This document shows, one piece after another, positions 40,606-51,451 of a stretch of 64,000 nt of DNA (within the stretch, counting starts at the first letter, position 1; the number at the start of each line of letters is the position of its first letter). The stretch is from an uncultured Alistipes sp. (GTDB lineage: Bacteria; Bacteroidota; Bacteroidia; Bacteroidales; Rikenellaceae). The stretch lies in assembly GCA_949286165.1 (NCBI GenBank), contig CASDZK010000016.1, forward strand, positions 1-64,000, read 5' to 3'. The notes beneath the pieces were generated by a model. It did not search any database, was not told where the DNA came from, and saw only the letters and a list, made by a program, of their open reading frames with translations. The position numbers and the translations under genes were made by a program.

Positions 40606-42224
40606 TTCGAAAAAACAGCGTTTTAGGATTGTTGTTGGCGGTCATGTCGTTGTTTCCTTCGGAAATGCGGGCGCAACAGCGTACGGTAATCGAACCGCTG
40701 AAAGGGGAGAAATGGTGGGGCGGTTATGTCGCTTTGGGATCGCACATGCCTTTTACGGAGCGGGATACGACGCGGACTTATGATTTGGCAGCGGAAAATC
40801 TGGTCAATCAGGCGTCGCCGTTTTTCGTGTCGAGCGCCGGCCGTTATGTCTGGAGCGACAAACCGTTCGCGTTCCGGTTCGAAGGCGGAAATCTGGTTAT
40901 CGATTCCGAATATGAGGAAGTCTTGCCTCAGGTGGCGGGCAAGACGTTGCGTGAGGCTTATCTGATCGCTTGTCAGCGGCATTTTCCCCCTTCGGGGGTT
41001 TTGCCGGACAAGTTGTTTTTTTCCATGCCGCAATACAATACGTGGATTGAGCTGATGTACGATCAAAACCAGGCCGATGTGCTCCGGTATGCCTCCGACA
41101 TCAAGAGCAACGGATTCCCTGCCGGCGTGATCATGATCGACGACAACTGGCAGAAGTATTACGGGAATTTCGAGTTCAAGCCGGACAAGTTTCCGGATCC
41201 CAAGGCGATGGTGGAACAACTGCATGCCGACGGCTTCAAGGTCATGCTGTGGGTCTGCCCTTTCGTCAGTCCCGATTCTCCGGAATACCGTTCGTTGCGC
41301 GACCGGGGGTATCTGTTGAAAGACGGGGAAGGGGAACCTGCTTTGATCCGCTGGTGGAACGGATATAGCGCTTGTTACGACCTGACGAATCCGGACGCGT
41401 ACGCCCATTTGCTTGCCCAATTGAAACAGGTGCGGGAAAAGTACGGAATCGACGGTTTTAAATTCGATGCGGGGGATCCCTATTTTTATGCGGACGACCG
41501 ACTGCGGCCGTTCGCCGAAGGGGCTTTGCCGGTCGATCAGACGGTGGCTTGGGCGCGCATGGGACTGGAATTCCCGTTCAATGAATACCGGGCCTGCTGG
41601 AAAGGGGGAGGCATGCCTCTCGTGCAACGTTTGTCCGATAAAAGTTATTCGTGGGATGCCGTCGGCCTGTTGATTCCCGATATGCTCTCCGCCGGTTTGT
41701 TAGGGTATGCTTATGCTTGTCCCGATATGATCGGCGGCGGGGAATACGGTTCTTTCCTGAAGGCGAAGGATGAGCCGATCGACCAGTCGTTGATCGTCCG
41801 TTCGGCCCAGATTCACGCATTGATGCCCATGATGCAGTTTTCCGTAGCTCCGTGGCGGGTATTGGATGCGGAGCACCTGGCTTATTGCCGCGAAGCCGCT
41901 TTGCTGCACCGGAAGATGGGCGATTATATTTTGGAGCTGGCCGAAGAGGCCGCCCAGACCGGGGCGCCCATCGTGCGCCATATGGAATACGAGTTTCCCG
42001 GTAAGGGATTTGCCGACTGTGACGACCAGTTCATGTTGGGAACCCGATATCTGGTCGCTCCGGTTACCGACGGCCGGACCGAACGGACGGTGCGTCTGCC
42101 CAACGGCCGCTGGATAGACGACAAAGGACAGTTGTTCAAAGGACCGTTGGTCATTACGGTACAGGCGGAAAAGGGGCGGTTGCCCTATTTCGAGCATCAA
42201 GGGAAAGCGGCGAAGAAAAAATGA
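40602..42224 (+). CDS. GH31 family glycosidase, secreted
   Basis: A 540-residue enzyme. Residues 1-25 form a signal peptide ending in MRAQQ. The barrel starts near FFSMPQYNTWIELMYDQNQ (about 140). It has GVIMIDDNWQKYYGNFEF (176-192), HADGFKVMLWVCPFVSPD and the nucleophile motif YGIDGFKFDAGDP (Asp289). A C-terminal beta domain (LGTRYLVAPVTDGRTERTVR) closes it. GH31 enzymes cleave alpha-glucosides, alpha-xylosides, alpha-galactosides or alpha-GalNAc; the exact sugar is unknown. It is unusual for being sandwiched by 4-base overlaps between DUF4286 and lspA. Confidence 0.9.
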   Translation: MIRKNSVLGLLLAVMSLFPSEMRAQQRTVIEPLKGEKWWGGYVALGSHMPFTERDTTRTYDLAAENLVNQASPFFVSSAGRYVWSDKPFAFRFEGGNLVIDSEYEEVLPQVAGKTLREAYLIACQRHFPPSGVLPDKLFFSMPQYNTWIELMYDQNQADVLRYASDIKSNGFPAGVIMIDDNWQKYYGNFEFKPDKFPDPKAMVEQLHADGFKVMLWVCPFVSPDSPEYRSLRDRGYLLKDGEGEPALIRWWNGYSACYDLTNPDAYAHLLAQLKQVREKYGIDGFKFDAGDPYFYADDRLRPFAEGALPVDQTVAWARMGLEFPFNEYRACWKGGGMPLVQRLSDKSYSWDAVGLLIPDMLSAGLLGYAYACPDMIGGGEYGSFLKAKDEPIDQSLIVRSAQIHALMPMMQFSVAPWRVLDAEHLAYCREAALLHRKMGDYILELAEEAAQTGAPIVRHMEYEFPGKGFADCDDQFMLGTRYLVAPVTDGRTERTVRLPNGRWIDDKGQLFKGPLVITVQAEKGRLPYFEHQGKAAKKK

Positions 42225-42859
42225 ATGAAAATTGTTGTTGCATGATGAAGAGACTGAAGTTTTCCGGGGCGACGATCGCCTGTTTTATCTTCTTGTTGTT
42301 GTTGATCGACCAGGCGGTTAAAATATACGTCAAGACCCATTTTGCCATCAATGAGAGCGTGACGGTGTTCGGCGATTGGTTCTTTATCCGGTTCATCGAA
42401 AATCCCGGGGCGGCTTTCGGGTTTCAGTTCGGCGGCGAATACGGCAAGATGATGCTCAGCCTGTTGCGGATTGCGGCGGTAACGTTATTGTCCGTCTATA
42501 TCCATAGCCTGATGAAGAAAAAGGCCCCGAAAGGGGTGGTAATCGGCTTCGCCTTGATTCTGGTCGGCGCATTGGGCAATATCGTCGATTGCATGTTTTA
42601 CGGTTTGATCTTTTCCGAATCCACCGTGTTCAATGTGGCGACCCTTTTCCCGGAAGGGGGCGGTTACGGGACCTTCCTGCACGGGTTTGTCGTCGATATG
42701 CTCTATTTTCCGCTGATCGAGAGCACTTTCCCCGATTGGATGCCTGTCGTCGGCGGCGAGGATTTCGTTTTTTTCAGCCCGATATTCAATTTGGCCGATG
42801 CGTATATTTCCATCGGGTTTCTCTATTTGTTGATTTTCCAGAACAAATATTTCAGATAG
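42221..42859 (+). CDS. lspA: Lipoprotein signal peptidase (signal peptidase II)
   Basis: A 212-residue (or 205, from ATG 42242) integral membrane aspartyl protease that cuts lipoprotein signal peptides. It has four helices. The conserved segments are LLLLIDQAVKIYVK, RFIENPGAAFGF, and the two catalytic aspartates in GNIVDCMFYG and FNLADAYISIG. The loop between them is longer than in E. coli LspA (164 residues), as I recall for Bacteroidetes LspA. It overlaps the GH31 gene by 4 bases. Its 3' end overlaps the convergent glpF by 8 bases. Confidence 0.93.
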   Translation: MNENCCCMMKRLKFSGATIACFIFLLLLIDQAVKIYVKTHFAINESVTVFGDWFFIRFIENPGAAFGFQFGGEYGKMMLSLLRIAAVTLLSVYIHSLMKKKAPKGVVIGFALILVGALGNIVDCMFYGLIFSESTVFNVATLFPEGGGYGTFLHGFVVDMLYFPLIESTFPDWMPVVGGEDFVFFSPIFNLADAYISIGFLYLLIFQNKYFR

Positions 42860-43598
42860 CGGACAATAGGCGGTACAGACCGGCTACCAATAAGGCTCCG
42901 GCCAGCGGTCCCGATACGGGAATCCATGCGTAGCCCCATTCGCTGGAACCTTTGTGGCGGATGGGAAGCAACGAGTGCATCAGCCGCGGCACCGCGTCGC
43001 GTGCCGGATTGATGGCATACCCGGTGGTTCCGCCTAAAGACAGACCGATGGCCCACACGATGAACGCTACGGGCAACGCTCCTACCGAACCCAGTCCCAG
43101 TTCTACGGGGATTTCCCGGCCGCTGACGGCTACCGAACCGTCCGAGATGTAAAAGACGGAAAAGATCAGTACGAAAGTGGCCGTCAGTTCCGCCATGAAG
43201 TTCGAAAAGTCGTCGCGGACGGCAGGGATGGTGCAAAAGGTCGCCCGAATGGCTTCGGGGTCTTCGGTCAGCGCATAGTGGTTCCGGTAGAATATCCATA
43301 CTAAACCGCTTCCCAAGGCGGCTCCGAGCATTTGGGCCGAAATATAGAGCGGGACCGATGCCCATTCGAACCGCCCCGCCGCCGCCAAACCCAGTGATAC
43401 GGCCGGATTCAGGTGGGCGCCGCTGTACGGGGCGGCGACTACTACTCCGCAGAATACCGCCAGCGCCCACCCCGTGGTAATCGCCAGCCATCCCGCCCCG
43501 TGTCCTTTGGTTTGTCGCAGCAGTACGTTGGCGACGATGCCGTTGCCTAACAGGATCATAATCAGCGTACCCGCCGTTTCTGCGAAAAAAGGGGTCAT
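42852..43598 (-). CDS. glpF: Glycerol uptake facilitator (aquaglyceroporin)
   Basis: A 248-residue MIP-family channel with six helices and both NPA half-helices: HLNPAVSLG (first) and AINPARDAVPRLMH (second). The Asp after the second NPAR (NPARD) is typical of glycerol facilitators. ATG 43598 (MTPFFAETAGT) is chosen over an upstream in-frame codon that lies inside glpK. It is third in glpD-glpK-glpF and lies 8 bases after glpK. Confidence 0.93.
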   Translation of the reverse strand: MTPFFAETAGTLIMILLGNGIVANVLLRQTKGHGAGWLAITTGWALAVFCGVVVAAPYSGAHLNPAVSLGLAAAGRFEWASVPLYISAQMLGAALGSGLVWIFYRNHYALTEDPEAIRATFCTIPAVRDDFSNFMAELTATFVLIFSVFYISDGSVAVSGREIPVELGLGSVGALPVAFIVWAIGLSLGGTTGYAINPARDAVPRLMHSLLPIRHKGSSEWGYAWIPVSGPLAGALLVAGLYRLLSAI

Positions 43599-43606
43599 GA
43601 CGGTCG

Positions 43607-45106
43607 TTATTTCATCCAGTCCAGTGTTTTTCCGACGGCTTTGTGCCACCGGTCTATATAGGCTTGCGCCGTGTCGGCCGGCAGAAGCGGAGTGAATACC
43701 CGGTCGATCGAGCCGTGGTCTTTCAGTTGCTCCGTCCCTTCCCAGTATCCTACGGCTAACCCGGCCATGTAAGCCGCTCCCAATGCCGTCACTTCATGTA
43801 CGTTCGGACGGATGATGTTCCCCCGGAAAATATCCGCTTGGAACTGCATCAGAAAATCGTAATGGATGGCTCCTCCGTCCACTTTCATCTCTCCGCTGAG
43901 GGTCTGCGTGTCCTCCTCCATGGCCTTCAAAACGTCGTACACCTGGTAGGCGATGCCTTCCAGAGCGGCTCTTACGATGTGGCCCGGCTGCGTGCCCCGC
44001 GTCAGCCCGATGAGCATTCCCCGGGCGTATTGGTCCCAGTACGGCGCGGCCAGTCCCGTGAGGGCCGGAACGAAATATACGCCTCCGTTGTCCGGGACCG
44101 ACTCGGCGAGGGGCTGCACTTCCTCCCAGCTCTGCACCAGTTTCATGGTGTCGCGCAGCCATTGGACGACGGCGCCGCCTACGAAAACGCTTCCTTCCAG
44201 GGCGTAATCCACCCGGTCGCCGATTTTCCATGCGACGGTGCTGAGCAGGTTGTTTTTGGAGGTTATGATTTTTTCCCCGGTGTTCATCATCATAAAACAT
44301 CCCGTTCCGTAGGTGGTTTTGGTCATGCCCGCTTCTAAGCATTGCTGCCCGAAAAGGGCGGCGTGCTGGTCGCCCGCAATGCCGGAGATGGGGATTTTGG
44401 TCGAGAAAAGCGTTGTGGAGGTTTCGCTGTATATTTCGCTGCTGGCCTTGACTTCCGGCAATATTTGCGGCGGAATGTCGAACATTTTCAGCAGTTCGTC
44501 GTCCCATTGCAGGGTGTGGATATTGAACAGCATGGTACGGGAAGCGTTGGAAACGTCCGTCGCATGGATTTTTCCGCGGGTCAGCCGCCAGAGCAGCCAG
44601 CTGTCTACCGTCCCGAAACAGAGCTTCCCTTTCTCCGCCCGTTCCCGGGCTCCTTCCACATGGTCCAGTATCCATTTGATTTTGGTCGCTGAAAAGTAGG
44701 AGTCGGGCCGCAGTCCGGTCTTTTCCCGGATCGTTTCGCCTTTCCCTTCCCGGATCAACTGTTCGCAATAGGCCGACGTGCGGCGGTCCTGCCATACGAT
44801 GGCGTTGTATATGGGCAGGGAGGTTTCCCGGTCCCAGAGGATGGTCGTTTCCCGCTGGTTGGTAATGCCGATGCAGGCGATGTCCTGACCGGTCAGGTCG
44901 GCCCGGGCGATGGCTTCCGCCGCTACCGACGACTGCGTGTACCATATCTCGCCCGGATCGTGTTCGACCCAGCCGTTGCGGGGAAAAATCTGTTCGAACG
45001 GCTTTTGGGCCGTGGCTACGGCTTCTCCCCGATGGTTGAAGATGATGGCCCGGGAGGAGGTGGTTCCCTGGTCCAGCGCCATGACGTATTTTTTCGTTTT
45101 ATCCAT
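43607..45106 (-). CDS. glpK: Glycerol kinase
   Basis: A 499-residue FGGY kinase that traps glycerol as glycerol 3-phosphate. The N-terminal ATP motif is [19 protein letters not shown]. It also has [41 protein letters not shown] and [12 protein letters not shown]. The C-terminal FGGY signature region is [20 protein letters not shown]. Length is standard. It overlaps the 3' end of glpD by 8 bases, so translation is coupled. Confidence 0.97.
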   Translation of the reverse strand: MDKTKKYVMALDQGTTSSRAIIFNHRGEAVATAQKPFEQIFPRNGWVEHDPGEIWYTQSSVAAEAIARADLTGQDIACIGITNQRETTILWDRETSLPIYNAIVWQDRRTSAYCEQLIREGKGETIREKTGLRPDSYFSATKIKWILDHVEGARERAEKGKLCFGTVDSWLLWRLTRGKIHATDVSNASRTMLFNIHTLQWDDELLKMFDIPPQILPEVKASSEIYSETSTTLFSTKIPISGIAGDQHAALFGQQCLEAGMTKTTYGTGCFMMMNTGEKIITSKNNLLSTVAWKIGDRVDYALEGSVFVGGAVVQWLRDTMKLVQSWEEVQPLAESVPDNGGVYFVPALTGLAAPYWDQYARGMLIGLTRGTQPGHIVRAALEGIAYQVYDVLKAMEEDTQTLSGEMKVDGGAIHYDFLMQFQADIFRGNIIRPNVHEVTALGAAYMAGLAVGYWEGTEQLKDHGSIDRVFTPLLPADTAQAYIDRWHKAVGKTLDWMK

Positions 45107-46700
45107 GGGATTCGGGTTTAGATGAAACTTCTGTTCCGTTTTTCAGCGTATATTCTCCGGCGAGGCGGACGTAGCGGGCCACCTGGTCCTTCTCCCAGGC
45201 CGCGTCGCGGTTCAAAAGGCGGGCCATGATTTTTGCCACGGCCGGGGCCATTTCGGCGGAAGCTGCCGCATCGACGAACAAGGCGCGGAGGCGGCGGGCC
45301 AGAACGTCTTCCACCGTCAGGGCCATTTCCTGTTCTACCGCCCATTTGACCTGTGCGGCGATGTAATCGTATTCGGGATGCAATTTCTCTCCCATGCCGG
45401 GTTCCCGGGCAGCCATCTCCCGTATCGGTCCGGCATCGGCGCCATAGACGTACAGGATGTCGGAGAAGTCGGGATTTTTTCGGTATCCGTGGATTTTCAG
45501 GTTGCGGGTAACGCAGGGTCGTTGTTCGAGCAGGCGTTCTTTCATGGCCCGGTCCACAGTGTCTTCCGCCATGCGCCGGTAGGTGGTCCATTTCCCGCCT
45601 ACGATGGTAATCAGTTTCGATTCCGACACCATGATTTTGTGGCTCCGCGAGATTTCTTTGGTATTCTTCCCTTCGTCTTTCGGGGCGGCCAGCGGCCGTA
45701 ATCCCGCGAAAACGGAGAGAACGTCGTTGCGGGCGGGCGCTTTGACGAGGTATTGTGCGGCCGTTTTCAGAATGAAGTCGATTTCCTGTTCCAAAGCGCG
45801 GGGCTCCAGTTCGATATGCTCGACGACGGTGTCCGTCGTGCCGATCACGGTTTTGCCGTGCCACGGAACGGCGAACAGCACCCTGCCGTCGCTGGTCTTT
45901 GGAATCATGATGGCTTCCCTGCTGTTCAGGAACGATCCGTCCACGACCAAATGTATTCCTTGGCTCGGTTTGATCATGGGGCGGATTTCCGGCCGGTCCA
46001 TTTTTAAAATGTCATCTACGAAAATGCCGGTCGCGTTGATGACGCAACGGGCATTGACCCGGTACTCTTTCCCGTTCGGGAGATCGACGACTTTTACTCC
46101 GGCTACCTGTCCGTTTTCGTTTTTCAGAATCCCCGTTACCTGGGCGTAGTTCATGGCGAACCCTCCGTTTTCGAAAATCGTTTCCGCCAGATTTACGGCC
46201 AGGCGGGAATCGTCGAAACTGCCGTCGTGATACAGCACGCTTCCTTTCAGTTTTTCAGGCTTTACCGACGGCAGCAATTGCCGCGTCGTTTCCCTTTTCT
46301 TGTACAGACTCCGTCCGAAGCTCAGGGAGCCGGCCAACAGGTCGTATAGCGTCAGGCCGGCGGTGTACAGAAATACGTCCCAGCACCGGTAACAGGGAAT
46401 CAGAAACGCCTGGTCCTTGACCAAATGCGGTGCGTTTTCCCGCAGAATGCCCCGTTCGTGCAGGGCTTCCATGACCAACCGTACATCTCCCTGCGCCAGA
46501 TAGCGCACGCCTCCATGCACCAATTTGGTGCTTCGGCTGGAGGTGGCTTTGGTAAAGTCGGACTGTTCGAACAGAACGGTCCGGAATCCCCGGGACGCGG
46601 CGTCCAGGGCAATGCCCAGGCCGGTTGCGCCCCCTCCGATGACCGTCATGTCCCAAGAGGGAACATCCTCTATGTTTTTGATAGCCGTATCTCGATTCAT
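45099..46700 (-). CDS. glpD: Glycerol-3-phosphate dehydrogenase (FAD, respiratory)
   Basis: A 533-residue flavoenzyme oxidising glycerol 3-phosphate to dihydroxyacetone phosphate at the membrane. The FAD motif is [19 protein letters not shown] (about 21-39). [19 protein letters not shown] and [13 protein letters not shown] are typical, and [18 protein letters not shown] marks the cap. The C-terminal domain (about 400 onward) is helical. It is first in glpD-glpK-glpF. No clear promoter is visible between it and the upstream OMP gene terminator, so partial read-through or an unrecognised promoter near 46705-46725 is needed. Confidence 0.95.
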   Translation of the reverse strand: MNRDTAIKNIEDVPSWDMTVIGGGATGLGIALDAASRGFRTVLFEQSDFTKATSSRSTKLVHGGVRYLAQGDVRLVMEALHERGILRENAPHLVKDQAFLIPCYRCWDVFLYTAGLTLYDLLAGSLSFGRSLYKKRETTRQLLPSVKPEKLKGSVLYHDGSFDDSRLAVNLAETIFENGGFAMNYAQVTGILKNENGQVAGVKVVDLPNGKEYRVNARCVINATGIFVDDILKMDRPEIRPMIKPSQGIHLVVDGSFLNSREAIMIPKTSDGRVLFAVPWHGKTVIGTTDTVVEHIELEPRALEQEIDFILKTAAQYLVKAPARNDVLSVFAGLRPLAAPKDEGKNTKEISRSHKIMVSESKLITIVGGKWTTYRRMAEDTVDRAMKERLLEQRPCVTRNLKIHGYRKNPDFSDILYVYGADAGPIREMAAREPGMGEKLHPEYDYIAAQVKWAVEQEMALTVEDVLARRLRALFVDAAASAEMAPAVAKIMARLLNRDAAWEKDQVARYVRLAGEYTLKNGTEVSSKPESHG

Positions 46701-46724
46701 TGTGTGTAATGTAAGTTCAAAAAA

Positions 46725-46763
46725 ATGCTGAATAGTCCGTTCTTAAAACGGATTATTCAGCAT
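46725..46763 (-). terminator. Terminator after the OMP gene
   Basis: ATGCTGAATAGTCCGTT (46725-46741) pairs with AACGGATTATTCAGCAT (46747-46763), 17 pairs with one G-T. On the minus strand it is followed by a run of T, so it ends the OMP transcript just before glpD. Confidence 0.8.
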
Positions 46764-46806
46764 GCAAGAAATACGCCAACCGGTTCGGTCGGCCGAAATA
46801 TAACGC

Positions 46807-47265
46807 TTAGAATGCAAAACGCACCCGCAAGGCCACGTTGTTGGCCTGGGAATGCGTGGTCAGGTTGATCCATGGCTTGTAATCCAGGGCCAAGGCGACG
46901 GGAGCGTCGGCGAATTTGTATTCGAACCCGACGTTGGGATCCAGCCCGAGCGCGAATTTGGTGTTATGGTGCCGTCCTACGTGCGAGGCCCCGATATTGA
47001 CACCTGCGCCTACATACGTACAGAATTGCGGAGCGAGGGGAATATGGTATTGGTAGGTCCCGGTAAACATGGGAGCTTTGCAGCCGAGGTTGTAGTCGAA
47101 GCCCACTTCTATTGCGCTTCTGGCGGAAAAGAACTGTTTCAAGCTGACTCCCATGGCCCCTCCCATGTTCAGGCTCACGGCTGTGTTGTAATCTTGGGCA
47201 AGCGCTGTTTGCATGCCGCATGCCAAAAGCGAGCATGCGGTCAAAACCATAAGTTTTCGTTTCAT
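46807..47265 (-). CDS. Small outer-membrane beta-barrel protein
   Basis: A 152-residue protein with signal peptide MKRKLMVLTACSLLACGMQ and cleavage near ALAQDY. The rest alternates hydrophobic and polar residues (AVSLNMGGAMGVSLKQFF, YVGAGVNIGASHVG, LGLDPNVGFEYKF, NNVALRVRFAF). It ends in Phe, a signal for Bam-dependent insertion, and probably forms an 8-stranded barrel. The specific role is unknown. It has its own promoter and terminator. Confidence 0.75.
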   Translation of the reverse strand: MKRKLMVLTACSLLACGMQTALAQDYNTAVSLNMGGAMGVSLKQFFSARSAIEVGFDYNLGCKAPMFTGTYQYHIPLAPQFCTYVGAGVNIGASHVGRHHNTKFALGLDPNVGFEYKFADAPVALALDYKPWINLTTHSQANNVALRVRFAF

Positions 47266-47290
47266 ATTAGTTGAAATTATTATAATTTTA

Positions 47291-47321
47291 CAAAATTAGA
47301 AAACTGTCCCCAAAAGACAAA
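47291..47321 (-). promoter_or_regulatory. Promoter of the OMP gene
   Basis: The minus strand has TTTG at 47321-47318 and TAATTTTG at 47298-47291, 19 bases apart, 26 bases upstream of the ATG. Confidence 0.7.
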
Positions 47322-47330
47322 TAAAATCAT

Positions 47331-47338
47331 TAAGTTTG
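47331..47338 (+). promoter_or_regulatory. -7 element for mutA-mutB
   Basis: TAAGTTTG lies 33 bases upstream of the mutA ATG. The -33 element is not clear. It is divergent from the OMP promoter. Confidence 0.5.
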
Positions 47339-47370
47339 CAGAGTAAAAATAATTTAACCTTAATATAGTT

Positions 47371-49236
47371 ATGGCAATATCAAAAGATGAAAAGTTATTT
47401 GCCGAGTTCCCTCCGGTATCTACGGAAGAGTGGGAAGCGGTCATTAACAAAGATCTGAAGGGGGCCGATTACGAAAAGAAGTTGGTATGGAGGACCCAGG
47501 AAGGGTTCAACGTGCGTCCCTATTACCGGGCGGAAGATTTGAAAGGAGTAAAGCATTTGCAGTCCGCTCCCGGAGAATTTCCGTATGTGCGGGGTGTGAA
47601 GAAAGGAAACGATTGGCTGGTCCGGCAGACCATTCGTGTGGAGAATCCGCAGGAAGCGAACGCCAAAGCTTTGGACGTATTGATGCGCGGTGCCGAATCG
47701 CTTTGTTTCATTGTTAAGAATAAGGAATTTACTTCCGCCGATTTGGATGCATTGCTCGACGGCATCGAGATCAAGGCTATCGAGCTGAATTTCGACGGTT
47801 GCGCCGTATCGCGCGTAGCCGAACTGTTCATCGAAAAAGTCCGGAAGGCGAATCTCGAGCCGGACGAAGTGGTCGTGTCGTTCAATATCGACCCCATCGT
47901 CAAGAAATTTTCCTTGAAGGGACGGGAGTGCGGCGATTTGGCCAAAATCAAGGCATTGATCGAGAAATCGGCTCCGTACAAGCGGATGCGTTTCGTGACT
48001 GTCAACGGGCAGGTGTTCAATGCCTGCGGCGCAACGATCGTGCAGGAGCTGGCTTTGACGTTGTCCGTAGCGCACGAATATATCGTGCGGTTGATGGAGG
48101 CGGGCCTTTCCGTCGATCAGGCGGCGCCTTCCGTGAAGTTCAATTTTTCCGTCAGCTCCAATTATTTTATGGAGATTGCCAAATTCCGGGCCGCACGCAT
48201 GTTGTGGGCCAATGTCGTTTCGCCTTACGAACCTTCCCGCGGTTGTGCCGTGAAAATGCGGGCGCATGCCGTAACTTCGCAATATAACGCGACGGTTTAC
48301 GACCCCTATGTGAATATGCTGCGGGGAACGACCGAGGCGATGAGCGCCGCTATCGCCGGTGTTTCCTCTATCGAGGTAACGCCGTTTGACCAGGCGTTCG
48401 AGACTCCGACGGAATTTTCCACGCGCATCGCCCGCAACGTACAGTTGCTGTTGAAGGAAGAAGCGCACATGAACCGGGTAACCGATGCGGCCGGCGGTTC
48501 TTATTATATCGAAAATCTTACGCAGTCCATTGCGGAACATGCCTGGACGCTTTTCCGGGAAATCGAAGACAAAGGCGGCTATGTCGAAGCGTTCAAGTCC
48601 GGTTTCATTCCGGATCTGATCGAGGCGAGTGCGGCTAAAAACGATAAGAATCTGGCTACCCGACGTCAGATATTGCTCGGTACGAACCAGTATCCCAATT
48701 TCAATGAAACGGCGGCCGACTGCGTTACCGAAGCAACCGTGACGCCCCGAGCTCCTCATTGTTGTTGCGGGCATGCTCCCGCGGAAGGAGTCCGGACGTT
48801 GCGTCCCTACCGGCTGGCCATGCCTTTCGAAGCGTTGCGCCTGAAAACCGACCGGAGCGGAAAGACGCCGCAGGTATTTATGCTGACGGTCGGGAATCTG
48901 GCCTTTGCCCGCGCCAGAGCTCAGTTCGCTTGCAATTTCTTTGCCTGTGCGGGTTTCCGGGTCATCGACAACAACCGTTTCGCCTCCGTGGAAGAAGGGG
49001 TTCGGGCGGCTTTGGAAAGCGGGGCCGAAGTGGTGGTGCTTTGTTCCTCCGATGACGAATACGCCGCGTTGGCGCCCGAAACGCTGCAACGCATAGACGG
49101 GAAAGCCCTGCTGGTCGTTGCCGGGGATCCGGCCTGCCGTCCGGAACTGGAAGCCGCGGGTATCAGCCATTTTATCAGCGTGCGGTCCAACGTACTTGAA
49201 ACTTTGCAGGCGTATCAACAGGAATTAGGCATTTAA
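47371..49236 (+). CDS. mutA: Methylmalonyl-CoA mutase small subunit
   Basis: A 621-residue subunit that pairs with MutB. It begins [21 protein letters not shown]. The barrel domain includes [20 protein letters not shown] and [20 protein letters not shown]. The C-terminal Rossmann-like domain lacks the DxHxxG cobalamin motif, as expected for the non-catalytic subunit. A Cys-rich insert [13 protein letters not shown] lies in the linker between the two. Together with MutB it interconverts succinyl-CoA and methylmalonyl-CoA in propionate formation. It lies 13 bases upstream of mutB. Confidence 0.95.
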   Translation: MAISKDEKLFAEFPPVSTEEWEAVINKDLKGADYEKKLVWRTQEGFNVRPYYRAEDLKGVKHLQSAPGEFPYVRGVKKGNDWLVRQTIRVENPQEANAKALDVLMRGAESLCFIVKNKEFTSADLDALLDGIEIKAIELNFDGCAVSRVAELFIEKVRKANLEPDEVVVSFNIDPIVKKFSLKGRECGDLAKIKALIEKSAPYKRMRFVTVNGQVFNACGATIVQELALTLSVAHEYIVRLMEAGLSVDQAAPSVKFNFSVSSNYFMEIAKFRAARMLWANVVSPYEPSRGCAVKMRAHAVTSQYNATVYDPYVNMLRGTTEAMSAAIAGVSSIEVTPFDQAFETPTEFSTRIARNVQLLLKEEAHMNRVTDAAGGSYYIENLTQSIAEHAWTLFREIEDKGGYVEAFKSGFIPDLIEASAAKNDKNLATRRQILLGTNQYPNFNETAADCVTEATVTPRAPHCCCGHAPAEGVRTLRPYRLAMPFEALRLKTDRSGKTPQVFMLTVGNLAFARARAQFACNFFACAGFRVIDNNRFASVEEGVRAALESGAEVVVLCSSDDEYAALAPETLQRIDGKALLVVAGDPACRPELEAAGISHFISVRSNVLETLQAYQQELGI

Positions 49237-49249
49237 TGAAAGGGTAGTT

Positions 49250-51385
49250 ATGAGAGCGAAATTTTCAGAGATAAAGAATACGGGCGTTACGCGGTCTTGC
49301 TGCGCCCATCAAGGAAATGGCGAAGGGGAGAACGAGTGGATGACGCCCGAACAGATTCCCGTCAAGGGAACCTATTCCGAAGCGGATCTGGAAGGGATGG
49401 AACATCTGGAATACGCGGCGGGTATCCCTCCGTTCCTTCGCGGTCCTTACAGCACCATGTATGTAATGCGTCCGTGGACCATCCGCCAGTATGCCGGGTT
49501 TTCCACGGCGGAAGAATCCAATGCTTTTTACCGCCGCAATCTGGCTTCGGGCCAGAAAGGGCTTTCCGTCGCGTTCGACCTGGCGACGCACCGCGGTTAC
49601 GACGCCGATCATCCCCGAGTAGTGGGCGACGTGGGCAAAGCCGGCGTTTCCATCTGTTCCGTAGAGGATATGAAAGTGTTGTTCAACGGGATTCCTCTGG
49701 ACAAAATGTCGGTATCCATGACGATGAACGGAGCGGTGCTACCCGTGCTGGCTTTTTATATCGTGGCGGGATTGGAACAGGGGTGTTCGCTCGACCAGTT
49801 GAGCGGGACCATCCAGAACGATATTCTGAAGGAATTCATGGTGCGCAACACGTACATTTATCCTCCCAAATTTTCCATGCGCATCATTGCCGATATTTTC
49901 GAATACACTTCCAAATACATGCCCAAGTTCAATTCCATTTCCATTTCGGGCTACCACATGCAGGAAGCGGGCGCTACGGCCGATATAGAACTGGCCTATA
50001 CGCTGGCCGACGGACTGGAATATTTGCGGACCGGAGTGAATGCGGGCATGGCGGTCGATACGTTCGCGCCCCGTTTGTCCTTTTTCTGGGCTATCGGCAT
50101 GAACCATTTCATGGAGATTGCCAAAATGCGTGCGGCGCGGCTGTTGTGGGCGAAGATTGTCAAAAAATTCAATCCGCAGAATCCGAAAAGTCTGGCGTTG
50201 CGGACCCATTCGCAGACTTCCGGATGGTCGCTTACCGAACAGGACCCGTTCAATAACGTGGCCCGTACGGCTATCGAAGCGACGGCGTCGGCACTCGGCC
50301 ATACCCAGTCGCTGCATACCAACGCGCTGGACGAAGCGATTGCCCTGCCGACCGATTTTTCGGCCCGGATCGCCCGCAATACCCAAATCTACTTGCAGGA
50401 AGAAACGAACATTACCCGCGTCGTCGATCCGTGGGCCGGTTCTTACTATGTGGAATCCCTGACGAAGGAGATCGCCGAACGGGCCTGGGCGTTGATCGAA
50501 GAGGTGGAAGAGTTGGGCGGCATGGCCAAAGCCATCGAAACAGGCATTCCCAAGATGCGTATCGAAGAGGCTGCGGCCCGCAAACAGGCGCGTATCGATT
50601 CGGGCAACGACACCATCGTGGGGCTGAATAAATACCGGCTCGACAAGGAAGATCCCATCGACATTCTCGACGTGGACAATACGGCGGTACGCCTTTCGCA
50701 GATCGAACGGCTGAAAGCGTTGCGGGCGAATCGCGACGAGGCCAAGGTAAAAGCGGCGTTGGACGCCATTACCGAATGCGTGAAGACCGGCGAAGGAAAT
50801 CTGTTGGAACTGGCGGTCGAAGCGGCCAAGGTTCGGGCGTCGTTAGGCGAGATTTCCGATGCGTGCGAAAAGATTGTAGGCCGTTATAATGCGGTTATTC
50901 GTTCCATTTCAGGTGTTTATTCTTCAGAAGTGAAAAACGACGATAATTTTATGAAGGCAAAGGCGCTTTGCGAAGAGTTCGCGAAAAAAGAGGGGCGCCA
51001 ACCGCGTATTATGATCGCGAAATTAGGACAGGACGGCCATGACCGCGGAGCCAAAGTCGTGGCTACGGGCTATGCCGATATCGGTTTCGACGTGGATATG
51101 GGACCGCTTTTCCAGACGCCGGAAGAGGCGGCGAAACAGGCGGTCGAAAACGACGTGCATGTCGTCGGCGTATCGTCGTTGGCGGCAGGACATAAAACGC
51201 TCGTTCCGCAAATCGTGGCGGCCCTCAAGGCGTTGGGACGTGAAGATATCGTGGTTATCGTGGGAGGGGTTATTCCCCATCAGGATTACGATTTCCTGTA
51301 CAAAGCCGGAGCGGCGGCCATTTTCGGCCCCGGAACGCCGGTAACTACTGCGGCGATCAAGATTCTGGAAATTCTGAATGCCTGA
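49250..51385 (+). CDS. mutB: Methylmalonyl-CoA mutase large (catalytic) subunit
   Basis: A 711-residue adenosylcobalamin enzyme. The substrate barrel contains [20 protein letters not shown] and [14 protein letters not shown], and [18 protein letters not shown]. The cobalamin motif DGHDRG (lower ligand His) lies in [15 protein letters not shown], followed by [12 protein letters not shown] and [19 protein letters not shown]. An unusual N-terminal RSCCAHQ stretch precedes the standard [11 protein letters not shown] start of the fold. It supports propionate production from succinate. A strong terminator follows. Confidence 0.98.
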   Translation: MRAKFSEIKNTGVTRSCCAHQGNGEGENEWMTPEQIPVKGTYSEADLEGMEHLEYAAGIPPFLRGPYSTMYVMRPWTIRQYAGFSTAEESNAFYRRNLASGQKGLSVAFDLATHRGYDADHPRVVGDVGKAGVSICSVEDMKVLFNGIPLDKMSVSMTMNGAVLPVLAFYIVAGLEQGCSLDQLSGTIQNDILKEFMVRNTYIYPPKFSMRIIADIFEYTSKYMPKFNSISISGYHMQEAGATADIELAYTLADGLEYLRTGVNAGMAVDTFAPRLSFFWAIGMNHFMEIAKMRAARLLWAKIVKKFNPQNPKSLALRTHSQTSGWSLTEQDPFNNVARTAIEATASALGHTQSLHTNALDEAIALPTDFSARIARNTQIYLQEETNITRVVDPWAGSYYVESLTKEIAERAWALIEEVEELGGMAKAIETGIPKMRIEEAAARKQARIDSGNDTIVGLNKYRLDKEDPIDILDVDNTAVRLSQIERLKALRANRDEAKVKAALDAITECVKTGEGNLLELAVEAAKVRASLGEISDACEKIVGRYNAVIRSISGVYSSEVKNDDNFMKAKALCEEFAKKEGRQPRIMIAKLGQDGHDRGAKVVATGYADIGFDVDMGPLFQTPEEAAKQAVENDVHVVGVSSLAAGHKTLVPQIVAALKALGREDIVVIVGGVIPHQDYDFLYKAGAAAIFGPGTPVTTAAIKILEILNA

Positions 51386-51397
51386 TTTTCTTGAACG

Positions 51398-51443
51398 TGA
51401 TAAAAAAAACGCCTGCGGAAATTTGCCGCAGGCGTTTTTTTTA
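51398..51443. terminator. Bidirectional terminator between mutB and GH2 genes
   Basis: A-rich run, ACGCCTGCGG (to 51418), loop AAATTTG, CCGCAGGCGT (from 51426), T-rich run ending in ATCA. The outer TGATAAAA/TTTTATCA extends the symmetry. It ends both convergent transcripts. Confidence 0.92.
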
Positions 51444-51451
51444 TCATGTGG

